Below are positions 8,881 through 17,594 of a DNA stretch of 64,000 nt, piece by piece. A model generated the notes under the pieces. The model was not told where the DNA came from, did no database searches, and saw nothing but the letters and a program-made list of their open reading frames with translations. Origin of the DNA: Ruminococcus sp. UBA3665 (GTDB lineage: Bacteria > Bacillota > Clostridia > Oscillospirales > Ruminococcaceae); assembly GCA_002373165.1 (NCBI GenBank), contig DFJS01000101.1, positions 1 through 64,000 of the forward strand, read 5' to 3'. The translations under genes and the position numbers were made by a program. The number at the start of each line of letters is the position of its first letter. The first letter of the stretch is position 1.

Positions 8881-8906
8881 AAGCACTCTGCCGATACAGA
8901 GTGCTT
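8881..8906 (+). terminator. Terminator after the GH13 gene
   Basis: AAGCACTCTG (8881-8890) and CAGAGTGCTT (8897-8906) form a perfect 10-bp stem, with A-run before and TTTTG after. Confidence 0.85.
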
Positions 8907-8949
8907 TTGTTTATATCTGCCAATAAATCAGTCTGGAAAATATTGTTCG

Positions 8950-8978
8950 TTGACATTTTCTACAAAATATGTTATGAT
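8950..8978 (+). promoter_or_regulatory. Promoter of the CAP protein gene
   Basis: TTGACA (8950-8955), 17 bases, TATGAT (8973-8978). Confidence 0.8.
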
Positions 8979-9040
8979 AATATTGTAATCACGTGATGCA
9001 CATAAAAACTACTATTTTACTCGGAAAGGAGTTTTCACTC

Positions 9041-9808
9041 ATGCAGAAAAGAAAAATTTCCGCCGTACTCTGTGCCCTTTTCATGATTGGTGCATCCGGT
9101 GCGGCATTGATGCCCGTCCATGCTTCTGCCGCAGAGGCTTCCGCCGCTGTCAGTCAGAATGCTGTTGATCAGGTTGTGGCACTGGTCAATCAGGAACGCG
9201 CCGCACAGGGGCTGAATCCTCTGAAAGCAGTTCCGGCATTGCATCAAGCGGCCGAAATCCGCTCTCAGGAACTTGTTACATCCTTTTCCCACACGCGCCC
9301 CGACGGCAGAAGCTGTTCCACAGTGCTGAACGATACGGGCATTGCTTGGCGCACTACCGGCGAAAACATCGCCTATGGATACAGCTCGCCGGAAGCCGTT
9401 ATGGAAGGCTGGATGAATTCGGCAGGGCATCGTGCGAATATTCTAAATCAGAATTTTGATTCTATTGGCATTGGCGTTATTTCACAGAACGGCGTACTTT
9501 ACTGGACGCAGATTTTCACAGGCGGCGCAGATTTTGCCGATTCCTATCAGCCGGAAGCGATTCCGGAAACGACTGTCACAATCCCGGAAACAATCACAGA
9601 ACAAAATACATCTGTACCGGATTGCAAAATCTGTATTGGCGATTCCTGCTTCACCTGTGCCGGAACGGACTGCACTGTTCCGCAGGATATTTTCTCCTGC
9701 CTGACGGGAAACTGCAACACACAAAACATTCTGTCTGCCTTGAATCAGAACTGTCAGGACGGCAGCTGCAATACAGTACAGTCTGTATTACAGAAACTCT
9801 GTCAGTAA
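9041..9808 (+). CDS. Secreted CAP/SCP-domain protein with cysteine-rich tail
   Basis: The 255-residue protein starts at 9041, where GGAAAGGAG gives the proper spacing; upstream ATG codons lack a site. A signal peptide (about 1-30, cut near ASAAEA) leads to a YkwD-type CAP domain (about 40-165) with VNQERAAQGLNPL, SFSHTRPDG, GENIAYG and GHRANILN. A short Thr/Pro linker follows, then about 60 residues with ten cysteines arranged as CX4C units (CIGDSC, CAGTDC, CLTGNC, CQDGSC). CAP proteins are extracellular; their bacterial role is mostly unknown. The tail could be disulfide-bonded or bind metal. Confidence 0.88.
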   Translation: MQKRKISAVLCALFMIGASGAALMPVHASAAEASAAVSQNAVDQVVALVNQERAAQGLNPLKAVPALHQAAEIRSQELVTSFSHTRPDGRSCSTVLNDTGIAWRTTGENIAYGYSSPEAVMEGWMNSAGHRANILNQNFDSIGIGVISQNGVLYWTQIFTGGADFADSYQPEAIPETTVTIPETITEQNTSVPDCKICIGDSCFTCAGTDCTVPQDIFSCLTGNCNTQNILSALNQNCQDGSCNTVQSVLQKLCQ

Positions 9809-9832
9809 AGCCTTTTATGCTCCGGATTAAAC

Positions 9833-9858
9833 AACTCCCTGACGAAAATCAGGGAGTT
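9833..9858. terminator. Bidirectional terminator between the CAP gene and queH
   Basis: AACTCCCTGA (9833-9842) pairs with TCAGGGAGTT (9849-9858), followed by TGTTTTTG on the plus strand. The right arm overlaps the queH stop codon, so the convergent genes share it. Confidence 0.8.
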
Positions 9859-10478
9859 TGTTTTTGTAATTTTTCTGCTTCTCTGTTTTTCTTTGAAAAC
9901 GGACAGCCGCAGAAATCCTGCCGGTACAGGCAGTATTCTCTTGATAATTCAATCGAACGCTTATAGCCTTCTTTTTTCTTAAAATCCGTGGGCAGCCACG
10001 AAATGCCGGTTTCTTCGGCAATCCGGAAGCCTGCTGTATTGATGAAAGGCGCATCCTTATGCGGAGACAATGTCAGAGTTGTAGCAAAATAATCCGCTTT
10101 TACTTCCAGAGCTTTCCGTGCCGTCCGTTCCAGCCGCATAGCGATGCACTTCTGACAGCGGATGCCGCGTTCCGGTTCGTCGGGAAATTCCTGTGCAAAA
10201 GCAAGAAATTTTTCCGGTTCGTACTCACCTTCCAGAACTTCGATTTCTGCCGCCGGAGGAAATTTGCTGACAAAACGTTTTAATTCGGCCAATCTGTACT
10301 GATATTCCTGTTCCGGAATGATATTCGGATTATAAAAATAAATCTGAATATCGGCTTTTTCGGCGATTTTTTCCAGACATGCACTGGAACACGGCGCACA
10401 GCAGGCATGTAATAACAGCCGGGGCTTCTGGTTTTTGAGAATTTCCTGCATTTCGAGTTCATAATTCCGTTTCTGCAT
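9849..10478 (-). CDS. queH: Epoxyqueuosine reductase QueH
   Basis: The 209-residue protein (former DUF208) performs the last step of queuosine synthesis, reducing epoxyqueuosine in tRNA. It shows the metal/cluster cysteines HACCAPCSS, RCQKC and FCGCPFS, with YNPNI and TTLTLSPHKD between them. AGGAGGG lies 7 bases before the ATG, and the start overlaps the stop of the amidase gene (TGATG), indicating coupled translation. Confidence 0.95.
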   Translation of the reverse strand: MQKRNYELEMQEILKNQKPRLLLHACCAPCSSACLEKIAEKADIQIYFYNPNIIPEQEYQYRLAELKRFVSKFPPAAEIEVLEGEYEPEKFLAFAQEFPDEPERGIRCQKCIAMRLERTARKALEVKADYFATTLTLSPHKDAPFINTAGFRIAEETGISWLPTDFKKKEGYKRSIELSREYCLYRQDFCGCPFSKKNREAEKLQKQTP

Positions 10479-11302
10479 CAGATCAGCCCTCCTGTGTTGT
10501 CTGAATAGAAATCAGGTTCTTCGGGAGCCTCTGTTTCTGTGATTGTCTTATTATATTTAGTATTTTCCAGATAAGCTTCAATTCCCTCTGTTACAGCCTG
10601 GGCAACATCTTCGATATGATTCAGAATCCAGCGTGAAGTTTTTGCATCATCATGAAATTCGACTTCCAGCAGACAGCAGGGACTGACGTTATTAAAAATT
10701 TCATACAAATCACGCTGATACTGATCTTTCAGGCCTCTGTCTTCTGTAGGAGTCAGAGCCGCAACGCGGTTATAGACATTTTCGGCCAGCGCAAGACTGC
10801 CGGGCACATCGGAATTATAAAAGCATTCTGTTCCGTGGCCGCCGCCGGAAGATCCGCTGGAATTACTGTGCAGTGCCACATAAGCTCCGCACTTGAGTTT
10901 GTTTCCCTGCTTGACCTTTGCCGGAACTTCGTCATCTTCGCCGCATATGTAGACCTGAACGCCGTTTTCTTCGAGCATTTCCTTGACACGTCTGCCGATC
11001 ATCCACATAGCATCTTCTTCGCTGACAGATTCGTCGCAGTCATAGCGATTATCCTCCTGTGTAGAGGGACTCAGGAAAACGGCCATAGAATTATCTACAG
11101 GAGCTTCTGTTGGGGGGAGCGTTTCGGGGGGCAAAGTTTCGGTTGTACTGACGGGTTCTGTTTCTTTTTTTAATTTTTTCGCACAGGAACTGATGCCCGA
11201 AATCATCAGGCTAAACAGCAAAACCAGCACAGCCAGTGCGCCGAAAATTCTGTCCCATCTGGCGCGTTTGCGGAGTTCCGGCCAGGTATCTTTTCTCTGC
11301 AT
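10478..11302 (-). CDS. Membrane-anchored N-acetylmuramoyl-L-alanine amidase-like protein
   Basis: The 274-residue protein has an N-terminal membrane anchor (about 18-40), a Thr/Pro/Glu linker and an Amidase_3 fold domain (about 72-255). ALHSNSSG and LLEVEFHDD match the Zn-ligand His and catalytic Glu segments. The usual first Zn ligand (DxGHGG) is replaced by LSPSTQED. Related clostridial proteins show the same SPS-Q start, so it may be a distinct subfamily or may lack hydrolase activity. It would act on peptidoglycan outside the membrane. AGAGGTGG precedes the ATG, and it is transcribed with queH. Confidence 0.8.
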   Translation of the reverse strand: MQRKDTWPELRKRARWDRIFGALAVLVLLFSLMISGISSCAKKLKKETEPVSTTETLPPETLPPTEAPVDNSMAVFLSPSTQEDNRYDCDESVSEEDAMWMIGRRVKEMLEENGVQVYICGEDDEVPAKVKQGNKLKCGAYVALHSNSSGSSGGGHGTECFYNSDVPGSLALAENVYNRVAALTPTEDRGLKDQYQRDLYEIFNNVSPCCLLEVEFHDDAKTSRWILNHIEDVAQAVTEGIEAYLENTKYNKTITETEAPEEPDFYSDNTGGLI

Positions 11303-11357
11303 ATTCCACCTCTTTTAGATTGAAAGCTGTTAAAATCGTCAAAAATCATATAAATTT

Positions 11358-11386
11358 ATTATACAACAGAATTCGATGCTTGTCAA
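11358..11386 (-). promoter_or_regulatory. Promoter of the amidase-queH operon
   Basis: On the minus strand TTGACA (11386-11381), 17 bases, TATAAT (11363-11358): a full consensus. Confidence 0.85.
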
Positions 11387-11403
11387 CCGTGTTTTCTCAG
11401 ATG

Positions 11404-12237
11404 TCAGTCATTTCCAGTATGCAGAGCCTGATAAATCTGATTTTTCGGAATGCCTGTTTCTTTGGCGGCGAGCTTTGCCGCGGCAGAAGTGCTTTTCTGT
11501 TCGGCAAGATATGTTTCGGCAAGAGTTACGGCTTCTTCGAGTGTATACACATGTTCCTGTTTCTGAACGCCGTCCAGGACAAGAACAAATTCTCCTCTGG
11601 GGGCATGTCCGGCATAGTAATTCACAGCCTCCGGAAGGGACATCCGGAGCACTTCTTCATGAATTTTAGTCAGTTCCCGGCAGAGGGAAATTTTCCTGTC
11701 CGGGGCTGAAATTTCTGCCAGATCGGAGAGAGTTTTTTCCAGTTTATGGGGAGCTTCATAAAGAACGGCGGTTCTTGTTTCTGATTTCAGATCAGAAAGC
11801 ATTTCAGCACGCTGTTTTTTCTCGACGGGAAGAAATCCATAGAAGACAAACTGTTTTACAGCCGCGCCGCTGACGGCCAGTGCCGTGATGACGGCACTCG
11901 GCCCCGGCACTGCCTGAATGGGAATGCCCCGTTCCTGACAGATTCTGACCAGTTCTTCGCCGGGATCGGAAATGCAGGGCATTCCGGCATCGGTAACGAC
12001 TGCACAGCTTTCCCCTGCCTGAATTCTGTCCGCGATATGCTGCATGACAGAATCGGAGCTGTGTTCATGACAGCTGACGAGTTCTGTTTTAATCTCGAAA
12101 TGCGTAAGCAATTTCCGGGTGACTCTGGTATCTTCGGCGGCAATGAAATCGGCATCCTGCAAAATCCGGAGCTGACGGAGCGTGATATCTTCCAGATTGC
12201 CGATTGGCGTTCCTGTGACATATAAAATTCCACTCAT
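11404..12237 (-). CDS. rsmI: 16S rRNA (cytidine-1402-2'-O)-methyltransferase RsmI
   Basis: The 277-residue protein starts at MSGILYVTGTPIGN, the family N-terminus, rather than at an upstream in-frame extension that lies inside trmN6. GTPIGNLEDITLR, AAEDTR, VTDAGMPCISDPG and VPGPSAVITAL mark the tetrapyrrole-methylase fold that binds AdoMet. It 2'-O-methylates C1402 of 16S rRNA. The ATG overlaps the trmN6 stop (ATGA), so translation is coupled. Confidence 0.96.
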   Translation of the reverse strand: MSGILYVTGTPIGNLEDITLRQLRILQDADFIAAEDTRVTRKLLTHFEIKTELVSCHEHSSDSVMQHIADRIQAGESCAVVTDAGMPCISDPGEELVRICQERGIPIQAVPGPSAVITALAVSGAAVKQFVFYGFLPVEKKQRAEMLSDLKSETRTAVLYEAPHKLEKTLSDLAEISAPDRKISLCRELTKIHEEVLRMSLPEAVNYYAGHAPRGEFVLVLDGVQKQEHVYTLEEAVTLAETYLAEQKSTSAAAKLAAKETGIPKNQIYQALHTGND

Positions 12238-12947
12238 GCGGATTCTCCTTTCTGATAGAGAGCTTCGGCCTGCGGGGTAAGCTGGCCGTTGTGATACATG
12301 ATAAAGGGCTTTTCCATTTGCAGAAATTTTCTGCCGTCCTTGCGGCCTTCCAGCAGGAAAAGCCAGGGCATATCCTGTGCATTCCGGGAGACGAACTGCA
12401 AGCGTTTCGGCTCTGTATGGGCATCGCGCATGGCGCAGATATAATCCGGAAGCCGTTCCGGACGGCCGCAGACACACAGACGGCCGCCGGATTTCAGCAG
12501 GGCAGAAGCTTTCCGGCAGATATCCTCCGGGGTACAGAACACGCCGTGCCGGGCAATTCGTTGTGCTTCCAGACCGGATTCCAGTCCGGAACCGCACGGC
12601 TGATACGGCGGATTGCAAATAATCAAATCAAAATCCCTGATTTCGGGATTAAAATCTTTCAGATCACAGCAGACAGGAATAATATTTTCAGCATGGCTTA
12701 ATGCAATTCCGGCTTTCAGCTGTTCGATGGCCTGCGCCTGAATATCGACAGCATAGATTAATTTCGGCGGACGGGATTTCTGCATCAGCAGAGGGATAAT
12801 GCCGCATCCTGTGCCGAATTCGCACACTTTGTCCTTCTGCTTATAATTTGAAAAATAAGTCAGCAGAAAGGCATCTGTGCCGAATCTGTGTTCCTGTGAG
12901 GTACAGACGAAAATATTTTTTCCGATTGGTTCCTGTTTAAAATTCAT
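12234..12947 (-). CDS. trmN6: tRNA1(Val) (adenine-37-N6)-methyltransferase family protein
   Basis: The 237-residue Rossmann methyltransferase has CEFGTGCGIIPLL (AdoMet site), AVDIQ and the catalytic NPPY of N6-adenine enzymes. SQEHRFGTDAFLLTYF at the start is typical of the YfiC/TrmN6 group, which pairs with rsmI in many Firmicutes. The ATG at 12947 follows GGAGGTG; the GTG 9 bases earlier overlaps that site and is not used. The exact tRNA target is inferred from the family. Confidence 0.9.
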   Translation of the reverse strand: MNFKQEPIGKNIFVCTSQEHRFGTDAFLLTYFSNYKQKDKVCEFGTGCGIIPLLMQKSRPPKLIYAVDIQAQAIEQLKAGIALSHAENIIPVCCDLKDFNPEIRDFDLIICNPPYQPCGSGLESGLEAQRIARHGVFCTPEDICRKASALLKSGGRLCVCGRPERLPDYICAMRDAHTEPKRLQFVSRNAQDMPWLFLLEGRKDGRKFLQMEKPFIMYHNGQLTPQAEALYQKGESA

Positions 12948-12966
12948 GAAAATCACCTCCGGACAA

Positions 12967-12996
12967 AAAGAAGCCGCCGCAGAGGGCAGCTTCTTT
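12967..12996 (-). terminator. Terminator of the dockerin protein gene
   Basis: A 12-bp stem (12967-12978 with 12985-12996, one G-T pair) is followed on the minus strand by TTTTTG. It separates the leucine-rich protein gene from trmN6. Confidence 0.85.
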
Positions 12997-13016
12997 CAGA
13001 ATTTTTATTGATTTAC

Positions 13017-15044
13017 TCAGGGTGCAACAGCAACTTCCGATTGCAGAACATAGCCGGTTTCGCCGTCTTGATACTCAATCAGGAACCAGTCACCTTCGGA
13101 AGAAATAATTCTTACAGCAGCACTGGCTTCAAGTGTTGCAATGATATTTTCATCATTTTCGGCCGAAGGAGTGCTTCTGACTTTGGTTTCTGCCGGAACA
13201 TTTCCTTCTCTGGGTTCTTCTTTGTAATCTTCTGTAGTGCCCTGAGTTTCAGTTTCCGTTTCAGTTTCAACTTCAGAGGGCTGTTCCTGAGGTTCAGGAG
13301 CATTCTGTCTCATCATGAAAATCAGGTCATATACATTGACAATGCCGTCGCCGTTGAGATCAGCACCCTTGAACTGTGCTTCTGTGATGGGCTTCTTGCC
13401 GTGCAGGTAGTTCCGGAGCGTATCAGCATCAACCGGTTCGGGCTTGACAATGCCGCCTTCGCCATTGATTCTGACTTCGTTTTCTTTGCAGAATTCCTGT
13501 ACAACAGCAGATTCGCTGACGATGTTTACATTTTCATCCACAACCGGAAGAACGCCCTCGCCGTAGCCGATGGCATACTCGCCGATTTTTTCAACACTTG
13601 CCGGAATATTGACTTCTGTCAGACCAGAGCAGCCGGCCAGTGCATAGCTGTCAATTTTAGTAACAGTTTCCGGAATTTCCAAATTTTCCAGCGATTCACA
13701 TCTGTACAGAATATGATTATTCAGTGTTTGCAGACCTTCGGGGAGCTGTACATCTGTCAGGGAAGTACATCCTGCAAAGCTCCAGATGCCCAGATCACTC
13801 ATACTGCCCTGGAATGCTGCGGATTTCAGTCCTGTGCAGTTATAGAACGCATAGCTTCCCAGTGTTTTCAGGCTTGCCGGAATGACAATGCTTTCCAGAG
13901 AAGAACAGTCATAGAATGCATATACGCCGAGCTTGGTGAGATTTTCCGGGAGTGTAATTGCCGGAAGGCTTCTGCATTTACAGAATGTATACTCATCAAT
14001 CGCCGTAACTGCTGCCGGAATATTGACTGTCTCCAGAGCTTCACAGCCGTAGAATGCATAGCTTTCAATTCTGGAAACAGATTCCGGAATTGTCAGAGTT
14101 TTCAGGGAATCGCATCCGCTGAAGGCACTTCTTCTGATTCTGGTAATGCTGTCCGGAATGACAACATTTTCCAGAGAATGGCAGTCTTTGAATAATTCTA
14201 CTTCGATATTCTGCATACCGGAAGACAGTGTAACGCTTTTAAGATACATGCAGTTATTGAACACGCCTTCGCCGACGGAAGTCACTGTATCCGGAATGAC
14301 AAATTCTTCCAGAGCGGACATATCAAACGCATGGTCGCGGATTTTTGTTACTGTAGACGGAATATTCACAGTTTTCAGCGAACTGCACTGATAAGCAACT
14401 TTATCCGGAATATAAGTAATGCCTTCGCTGAATGTCAGAGTTTTCAGGTTTGTGCATGTTGTAAACGCATAAGTACTCATGCTGGTAACACTAGAAGGCA
14501 CAACAGCCTCTGTCAGAGAATTACAGGAAGCAAATGCTTCTGTGCCGATGGTAGTCAATGTTTCGGGAAGATTTAGAGCTTTCAGCGCGATACAGCCTTC
14601 AAAGGCACCTTCTGAAATATTTTCCACGCCGCCCATGCCGACAATTTCTTCCAGATTGCTGCAATTACAGAACGCATAAGAACCTACTTTGACGATACTG
14701 TCCGGAATGGTGATTTTTTTCATCTGGCATTCCTGGAAAGACTGTGCATAGAGCACCTGCACGGGGAAATCAGTATCGCCGTCGTTCATTGTTTCGGGGA
14801 TGACAATTTCTTCTGCCGTGGGATTATTGCATCTGATAATCTGCACATAACCGGCCTGTACATACTGGATTGTGAAGTCGCCGACTTCGTAATATTTTTT
14901 AATATCCCAGTTAGACGGCACAGCGGCAATCATAGCCTTTGCGGACAGCGGCTTAATAATACCTGTCTGTTCGATAACGGGTGCGCTTCCGGCGAGCACC
15001 AGTGCAAACGCAAGCACACCGGCAGCAATTCGATTCATTTTCAT
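13017..15044 (-). CDS. Secreted BspA-type leucine-rich repeat protein with dockerin and SH3-like domain
   Basis: The 675-residue protein starts at MKMNRIAAGVLAFALV. A signal peptide (1 to about 35) is followed by about 18 BspA/LRR_5 repeats (units such as IPESVSRIESYAFYGC) up to about residue 500. Then comes a type I dockerin (about 530-585) with a clear calcium-loop half, ADLNGDGIVNVYDLIFMMR, and a weaker first half. A Glu/Thr/Pro linker and a C-terminal SH3-like domain (VRIISSEGDWFLIEY) follow. The dockerin would plug it into a cohesin scaffold on the cell surface. LRR_5 proteins often bind host or substrate partners. No cohesin is present in the window. Confidence 0.9.
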   Translation of the reverse strand: MKMNRIAAGVLAFALVLAGSAPVIEQTGIIKPLSAKAMIAAVPSNWDIKKYYEVGDFTIQYVQAGYVQIIRCNNPTAEEIVIPETMNDGDTDFPVQVLYAQSFQECQMKKITIPDSIVKVGSYAFCNCSNLEEIVGMGGVENISEGAFEGCIALKALNLPETLTTIGTEAFASCNSLTEAVVPSSVTSMSTYAFTTCTNLKTLTFSEGITYIPDKVAYQCSSLKTVNIPSTVTKIRDHAFDMSALEEFVIPDTVTSVGEGVFNNCMYLKSVTLSSGMQNIEVELFKDCHSLENVVIPDSITRIRRSAFSGCDSLKTLTIPESVSRIESYAFYGCEALETVNIPAAVTAIDEYTFCKCRSLPAITLPENLTKLGVYAFYDCSSLESIVIPASLKTLGSYAFYNCTGLKSAAFQGSMSDLGIWSFAGCTSLTDVQLPEGLQTLNNHILYRCESLENLEIPETVTKIDSYALAGCSGLTEVNIPASVEKIGEYAIGYGEGVLPVVDENVNIVSESAVVQEFCKENEVRINGEGGIVKPEPVDADTLRNYLHGKKPITEAQFKGADLNGDGIVNVYDLIFMMRQNAPEPQEQPSEVETETETETQGTTEDYKEEPREGNVPAETKVRSTPSAENDENIIATLEASAAVRIISSEGDWFLIEYQDGETGYVLQSEVAVAP

Positions 15045-15127
15045 AATAAACAACCTGCCTCTCAAAAAAAATAGTTTTTAAATTTTCATCAGTTCTGCCC
15101 CTCTGCGGAACTCATAAATATAATATT

Positions 15128-15157
15128 ATTATACAGTATCCCATACACATTTGTCAA
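15128..15157 (-). promoter_or_regulatory. Promoter of the dockerin protein gene
   Basis: On the minus strand TTGACA (15157-15152), 18 bases, TATAAT (15133-15128). Confidence 0.75.
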
Positions 15158-15175
15158 GTATTTCAGTGAAAAAAA

Positions 15176-15694
15176 CTAATCCTCTTCCAGAATTTTAGGA
15201 GCTTCGGCATTGAGTTCTGCAAGTTTCTGATTTTTTTTCTGAATTCTGAATTCTCTGCTTTCCAGAAAATTCCAGATATCCAGAATCAGAAGCAGAAAAG
15301 CCGGGAATACTATCGGCAGAAGGCGGTCGCGGTACAGATCGCTGACGGGCTTCATGCTGTCGCCGATGCCGGAAAAATTCTGATCGGCATAATGACAGAA
15401 TTTTTGCAAAATTATCATACAGACAGCTGTTCCCAGAACATCCAGTGCAAGCGAAATGCAGTCCAGAATATAATATTTCGGCTTTCTGCCGATTCTGCAC
15501 AGAATTACAGCAGTTAAAATCATACCTGCCCCCAGAGTCATCCAGAAGCTGTACACAGAAAACAGCACAGGGTAATTCCCTTCCTGTACATTATAACGCC
15601 ATCCGGCGGCAGAAAGCATTGCCATCAAGCCGGGATAGATCACAGCAGAAATCAACAGGATAATTTCCAGACATTTTTTTAAAAAATTTTTCAT
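15176..15694 (-). CDS. Four-helix integral membrane protein, unknown function
   Basis: The start at 15694 (MKNFLKKCLEIILLIS) has AAGGGG upstream; longer in-frame starts have no site. The 172-residue protein has four hydrophobic segments and a charged C-terminal tail ending LNAEAPKILEED. No family was recognised. It ends just before the dockerin gene's promoter and is divergent from spoIVB. Confidence 0.7.
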   Translation of the reverse strand: MKNFLKKCLEIILLISAVIYPGLMAMLSAAGWRYNVQEGNYPVLFSVYSFWMTLGAGMILTAVILCRIGRKPKYYILDCISLALDVLGTAVCMIILQKFCHYADQNFSGIGDSMKPVSDLYRDRLLPIVFPAFLLLILDIWNFLESREFRIQKKNQKLAELNAEAPKILEED

Positions 15695-15790
15695 AAATTT
15701 CCCCTTCTGTATTTTATTCACTCTGATAAAACAGTCAGTATCCGGCAATACTGATGATGTGCATGTAACTGCACAGAAAGCAGGTGAATC

Positions 15791-16957
15791 ATGAAAATCC
15801 ACAGAATCATCCGGTCCGGCATTACAGCATTGGCCGCGATAGTCTGTCTGCATCCGGTATGCAGTGCCTTTTATTATGCCGGGCATCTGGCAGATTCGTA
15901 TTATGTACGCCGCGGCGAGGCACTTCAGGTAGCGCACTGCATCGCAGAAGTTCCGGAGTCTCAGGCAAGGCCGGCACAGCTGAAATTATTTGGTATTTTC
16001 CCGGTCAAAGAAGTAGCCGTTCAGCCGGCCGAAGAGATTATGCTCGTGCCCTGCGGTCAGCCGTTCGGAGTGCGTATGCTGATGGACGGCATCATGGTCA
16101 TCGGTTTCGGCGAAGTAGAAGCCCGTTCCGGGAGCTGCTGCCCGGCAGTTTCGGCAGGCATCCGGGAAGGCGATATGATTACAGAAGTCAATCATGAAAT
16201 ACTGACTTCTTCACAGGATTTCCGTACAACAGTAGCAGAATGCGAAGGCGAGCCTTTGACACTGACAATCCGGAGAGAAAATGCTTCACTGGAAGTCACG
16301 CTTCAGCCGGCCTATTCGCTGACGGCGCAGTGCTGGCAGACGGGAGTCTGGGTGCGCGACAGCACGGCAGGCATCGGCACAATGACCTATTATGACCCTT
16401 CTGACGGCGCATTCGGCGGATTGGGGCATCCTATCTGTGACCCGGATACAGGAGAAATCATTCCGCTGGGGAGCGGTACGGCAGATTCTGTTATCATCAG
16501 CGGCGCAGTCCGCGGAATGCCGGGCAGTCCCGGACAATTACAGGGCTATTTTTCGGCAGAGTCCCCTATCGGCATTCTGGAAAGCAATCAGGAAAGCGGC
16601 ATTTTCGGCCGTCTGGAAGAGCCGGTAACGGATTTTCCGGCCATTCCCATGGCATTCAAGCAGGAAATCACGCTGGGGGAGGCTGTCATTCTGACAACTG
16701 TGCAGGGCAGCGAGCCGCGGCCTTATTCGGCGCAGATTACTGCCATTGATTATACTGACCAGACACAGAACATGATTATTGAAATCACAGACCCGGAACT
16801 GCTTGCCTGTACCGGCGGCATTGTGCAGGGCATGAGCGGCAGTCCGATTCTCCAGAACGGCAAATTAATCGGAGCTGTAACTCACGTATTTGTCAGCGAA
16901 CCTTCTATGGGCTATGCTATTTTTGCAGAAAGCATGTATCATCATAGCCAGGAATGA
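15791..16957 (+). CDS. spoIVB: SpoIVB-type sporulation serine peptidase (S55)
   Basis: The 388-residue protein has an N-terminal membrane anchor/signal (about 8-30), a PDZ domain (about 90-165, with AGIREGDMITEVNHEIL) and an S55 peptidase domain. The latter shows the His motif GGLGHPICDPDTG, and GIVQGMSGSPILQNGK with the catalytic Ser. SpoIVB signals across the forespore membrane to trigger sigma-K processing, so its presence indicates endospore formation. In many Firmicutes it sits beside spo0A; here it does not. AGGTGA precedes the ATG. Confidence 0.92.
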   Translation: MKIHRIIRSGITALAAIVCLHPVCSAFYYAGHLADSYYVRRGEALQVAHCIAEVPESQARPAQLKLFGIFPVKEVAVQPAEEIMLVPCGQPFGVRMLMDGIMVIGFGEVEARSGSCCPAVSAGIREGDMITEVNHEILTSSQDFRTTVAECEGEPLTLTIRRENASLEVTLQPAYSLTAQCWQTGVWVRDSTAGIGTMTYYDPSDGAFGGLGHPICDPDTGEIIPLGSGTADSVIISGAVRGMPGSPGQLQGYFSAESPIGILESNQESGIFGRLEEPVTDFPAIPMAFKQEITLGEAVILTTVQGSEPRPYSAQITAIDYTDQTQNMIIEITDPELLACTGGIVQGMSGSPILQNGKLIGAVTHVFVSEPSMGYAIFAESMYHHSQE

Positions 16958-16962
16958 AAAAT

Positions 16963-16982
16963 GGGCTGCCTTGCGGCAGCCC
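16963..16982 (-). terminator. Terminator between spoIVB and HPr1
   Basis: GGGCTGCC (16963-16970) and GGCAGCCC (16975-16982) form a tight stem. The minus-strand T-run (ATTTTTC) makes it chiefly the HPr1 terminator. Confidence 0.8.
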
Positions 16983-17003
16983 GAATCGGATATGTTGTTT
17001 GTC

Positions 17004-17276
17004 TTATCTGCTTTCGTCGCTGAAGCCGCTTTCTACGAGTTCTACCAGTGCTTCAACGGCTGCCTGTTCGTCAGCACCGTCAGCGATGATACGGATATCT
17101 GTGCCGCCGACAATGCCCAGTGACAGAATGCCTAGCAGGCTCTTGGCATTAACACGGCGTTCTTTTTTTTCAATCCAGATTGAAGACTTAAATTCATTTG
17201 CCTTCTGGATGAAGAACGTAGCCGGTCTTGCGTGCAGACCTACCTGATTCTGAACTGTTACATCTTTTACAAACAT
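17004..17276 (-). CDS. ptsH: HPr-family phosphocarrier, copy 1
   Basis: The 90-residue protein starts at MFVKDVTVQNQVG with GGGAGAG upstream. GLHARPATFF holds the phosphorylatable His and KSLLGILSLGIVGGT the regulatory Ser of Gram-positive HPr (Ser46 region). It passes phosphate from EI to PTS permeases and, when Ser-phosphorylated, works in carbon catabolite control. A near-identical paralogue lies 319 bases away on the same strand but under another promoter. Confidence 0.92.
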   Translation of the reverse strand: MFVKDVTVQNQVGLHARPATFFIQKANEFKSSIWIEKKERRVNAKSLLGILSLGIVGGTDIRIIADGADEQAAVEALVELVESGFSDESR

Positions 17277-17334
17277 ATCAAACTCTCCCATCTTTGCATA
17301 TTATAAGATACTGCATTTATCTCTGCATACTGTT

Positions 17335-17363
17335 ATTATACATGCAAAAACAGATTTCGTCAA
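17335..17363 (-). promoter_or_regulatory. Promoter of HPr copy 1; 17277-17594 otherwise empty
   Basis: On the minus strand TTGACG (17363-17358), 17 bases, TATAAT (17340-17335). The rest of the 318-base gap between the two HPr genes holds no gene that I can see. Confidence 0.8.
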
Positions 17364-17594
17364 CCGTTTTTTTCAATCTTACAGCGAATTTGACAAAAAT
17401 TCTACGCATTGTTAAAATGGGGATGGTCTGGGGGTCTTAGTCTTTGTATATAATCACAAATGGAAATGATAAACAAAATTGTGAAATATACTATCCGTAA
17501 CATACAAATTTCAACCGAAAATTCTGTGCATGGTGCTGTAAACACTGTCAGATTCTGTCAATTTTTCTGAAATTCCAGAGGGAGATATTCCGGA

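Noticed and set aside
12238..12618. N-terminal extension of RsmI
   Set aside because: It lies within trmN6 in another frame and lacks family similarity; the ATG at 12237 overlaps the trmN6 stop in the usual coupled way.
13008..14195. Open frame of 395 codons on the plus strand across the leucine-rich protein
   Set aside because: It arises from the repeat structure of the sense gene; repeats in the antisense frame mirror the LRR units.
17390..17418. TTGACA-17-TAAAAT on the plus strand between the HPr genes
   Set aside because: No gene or structured RNA follows on that strand, so probably chance in A/T-rich DNA.
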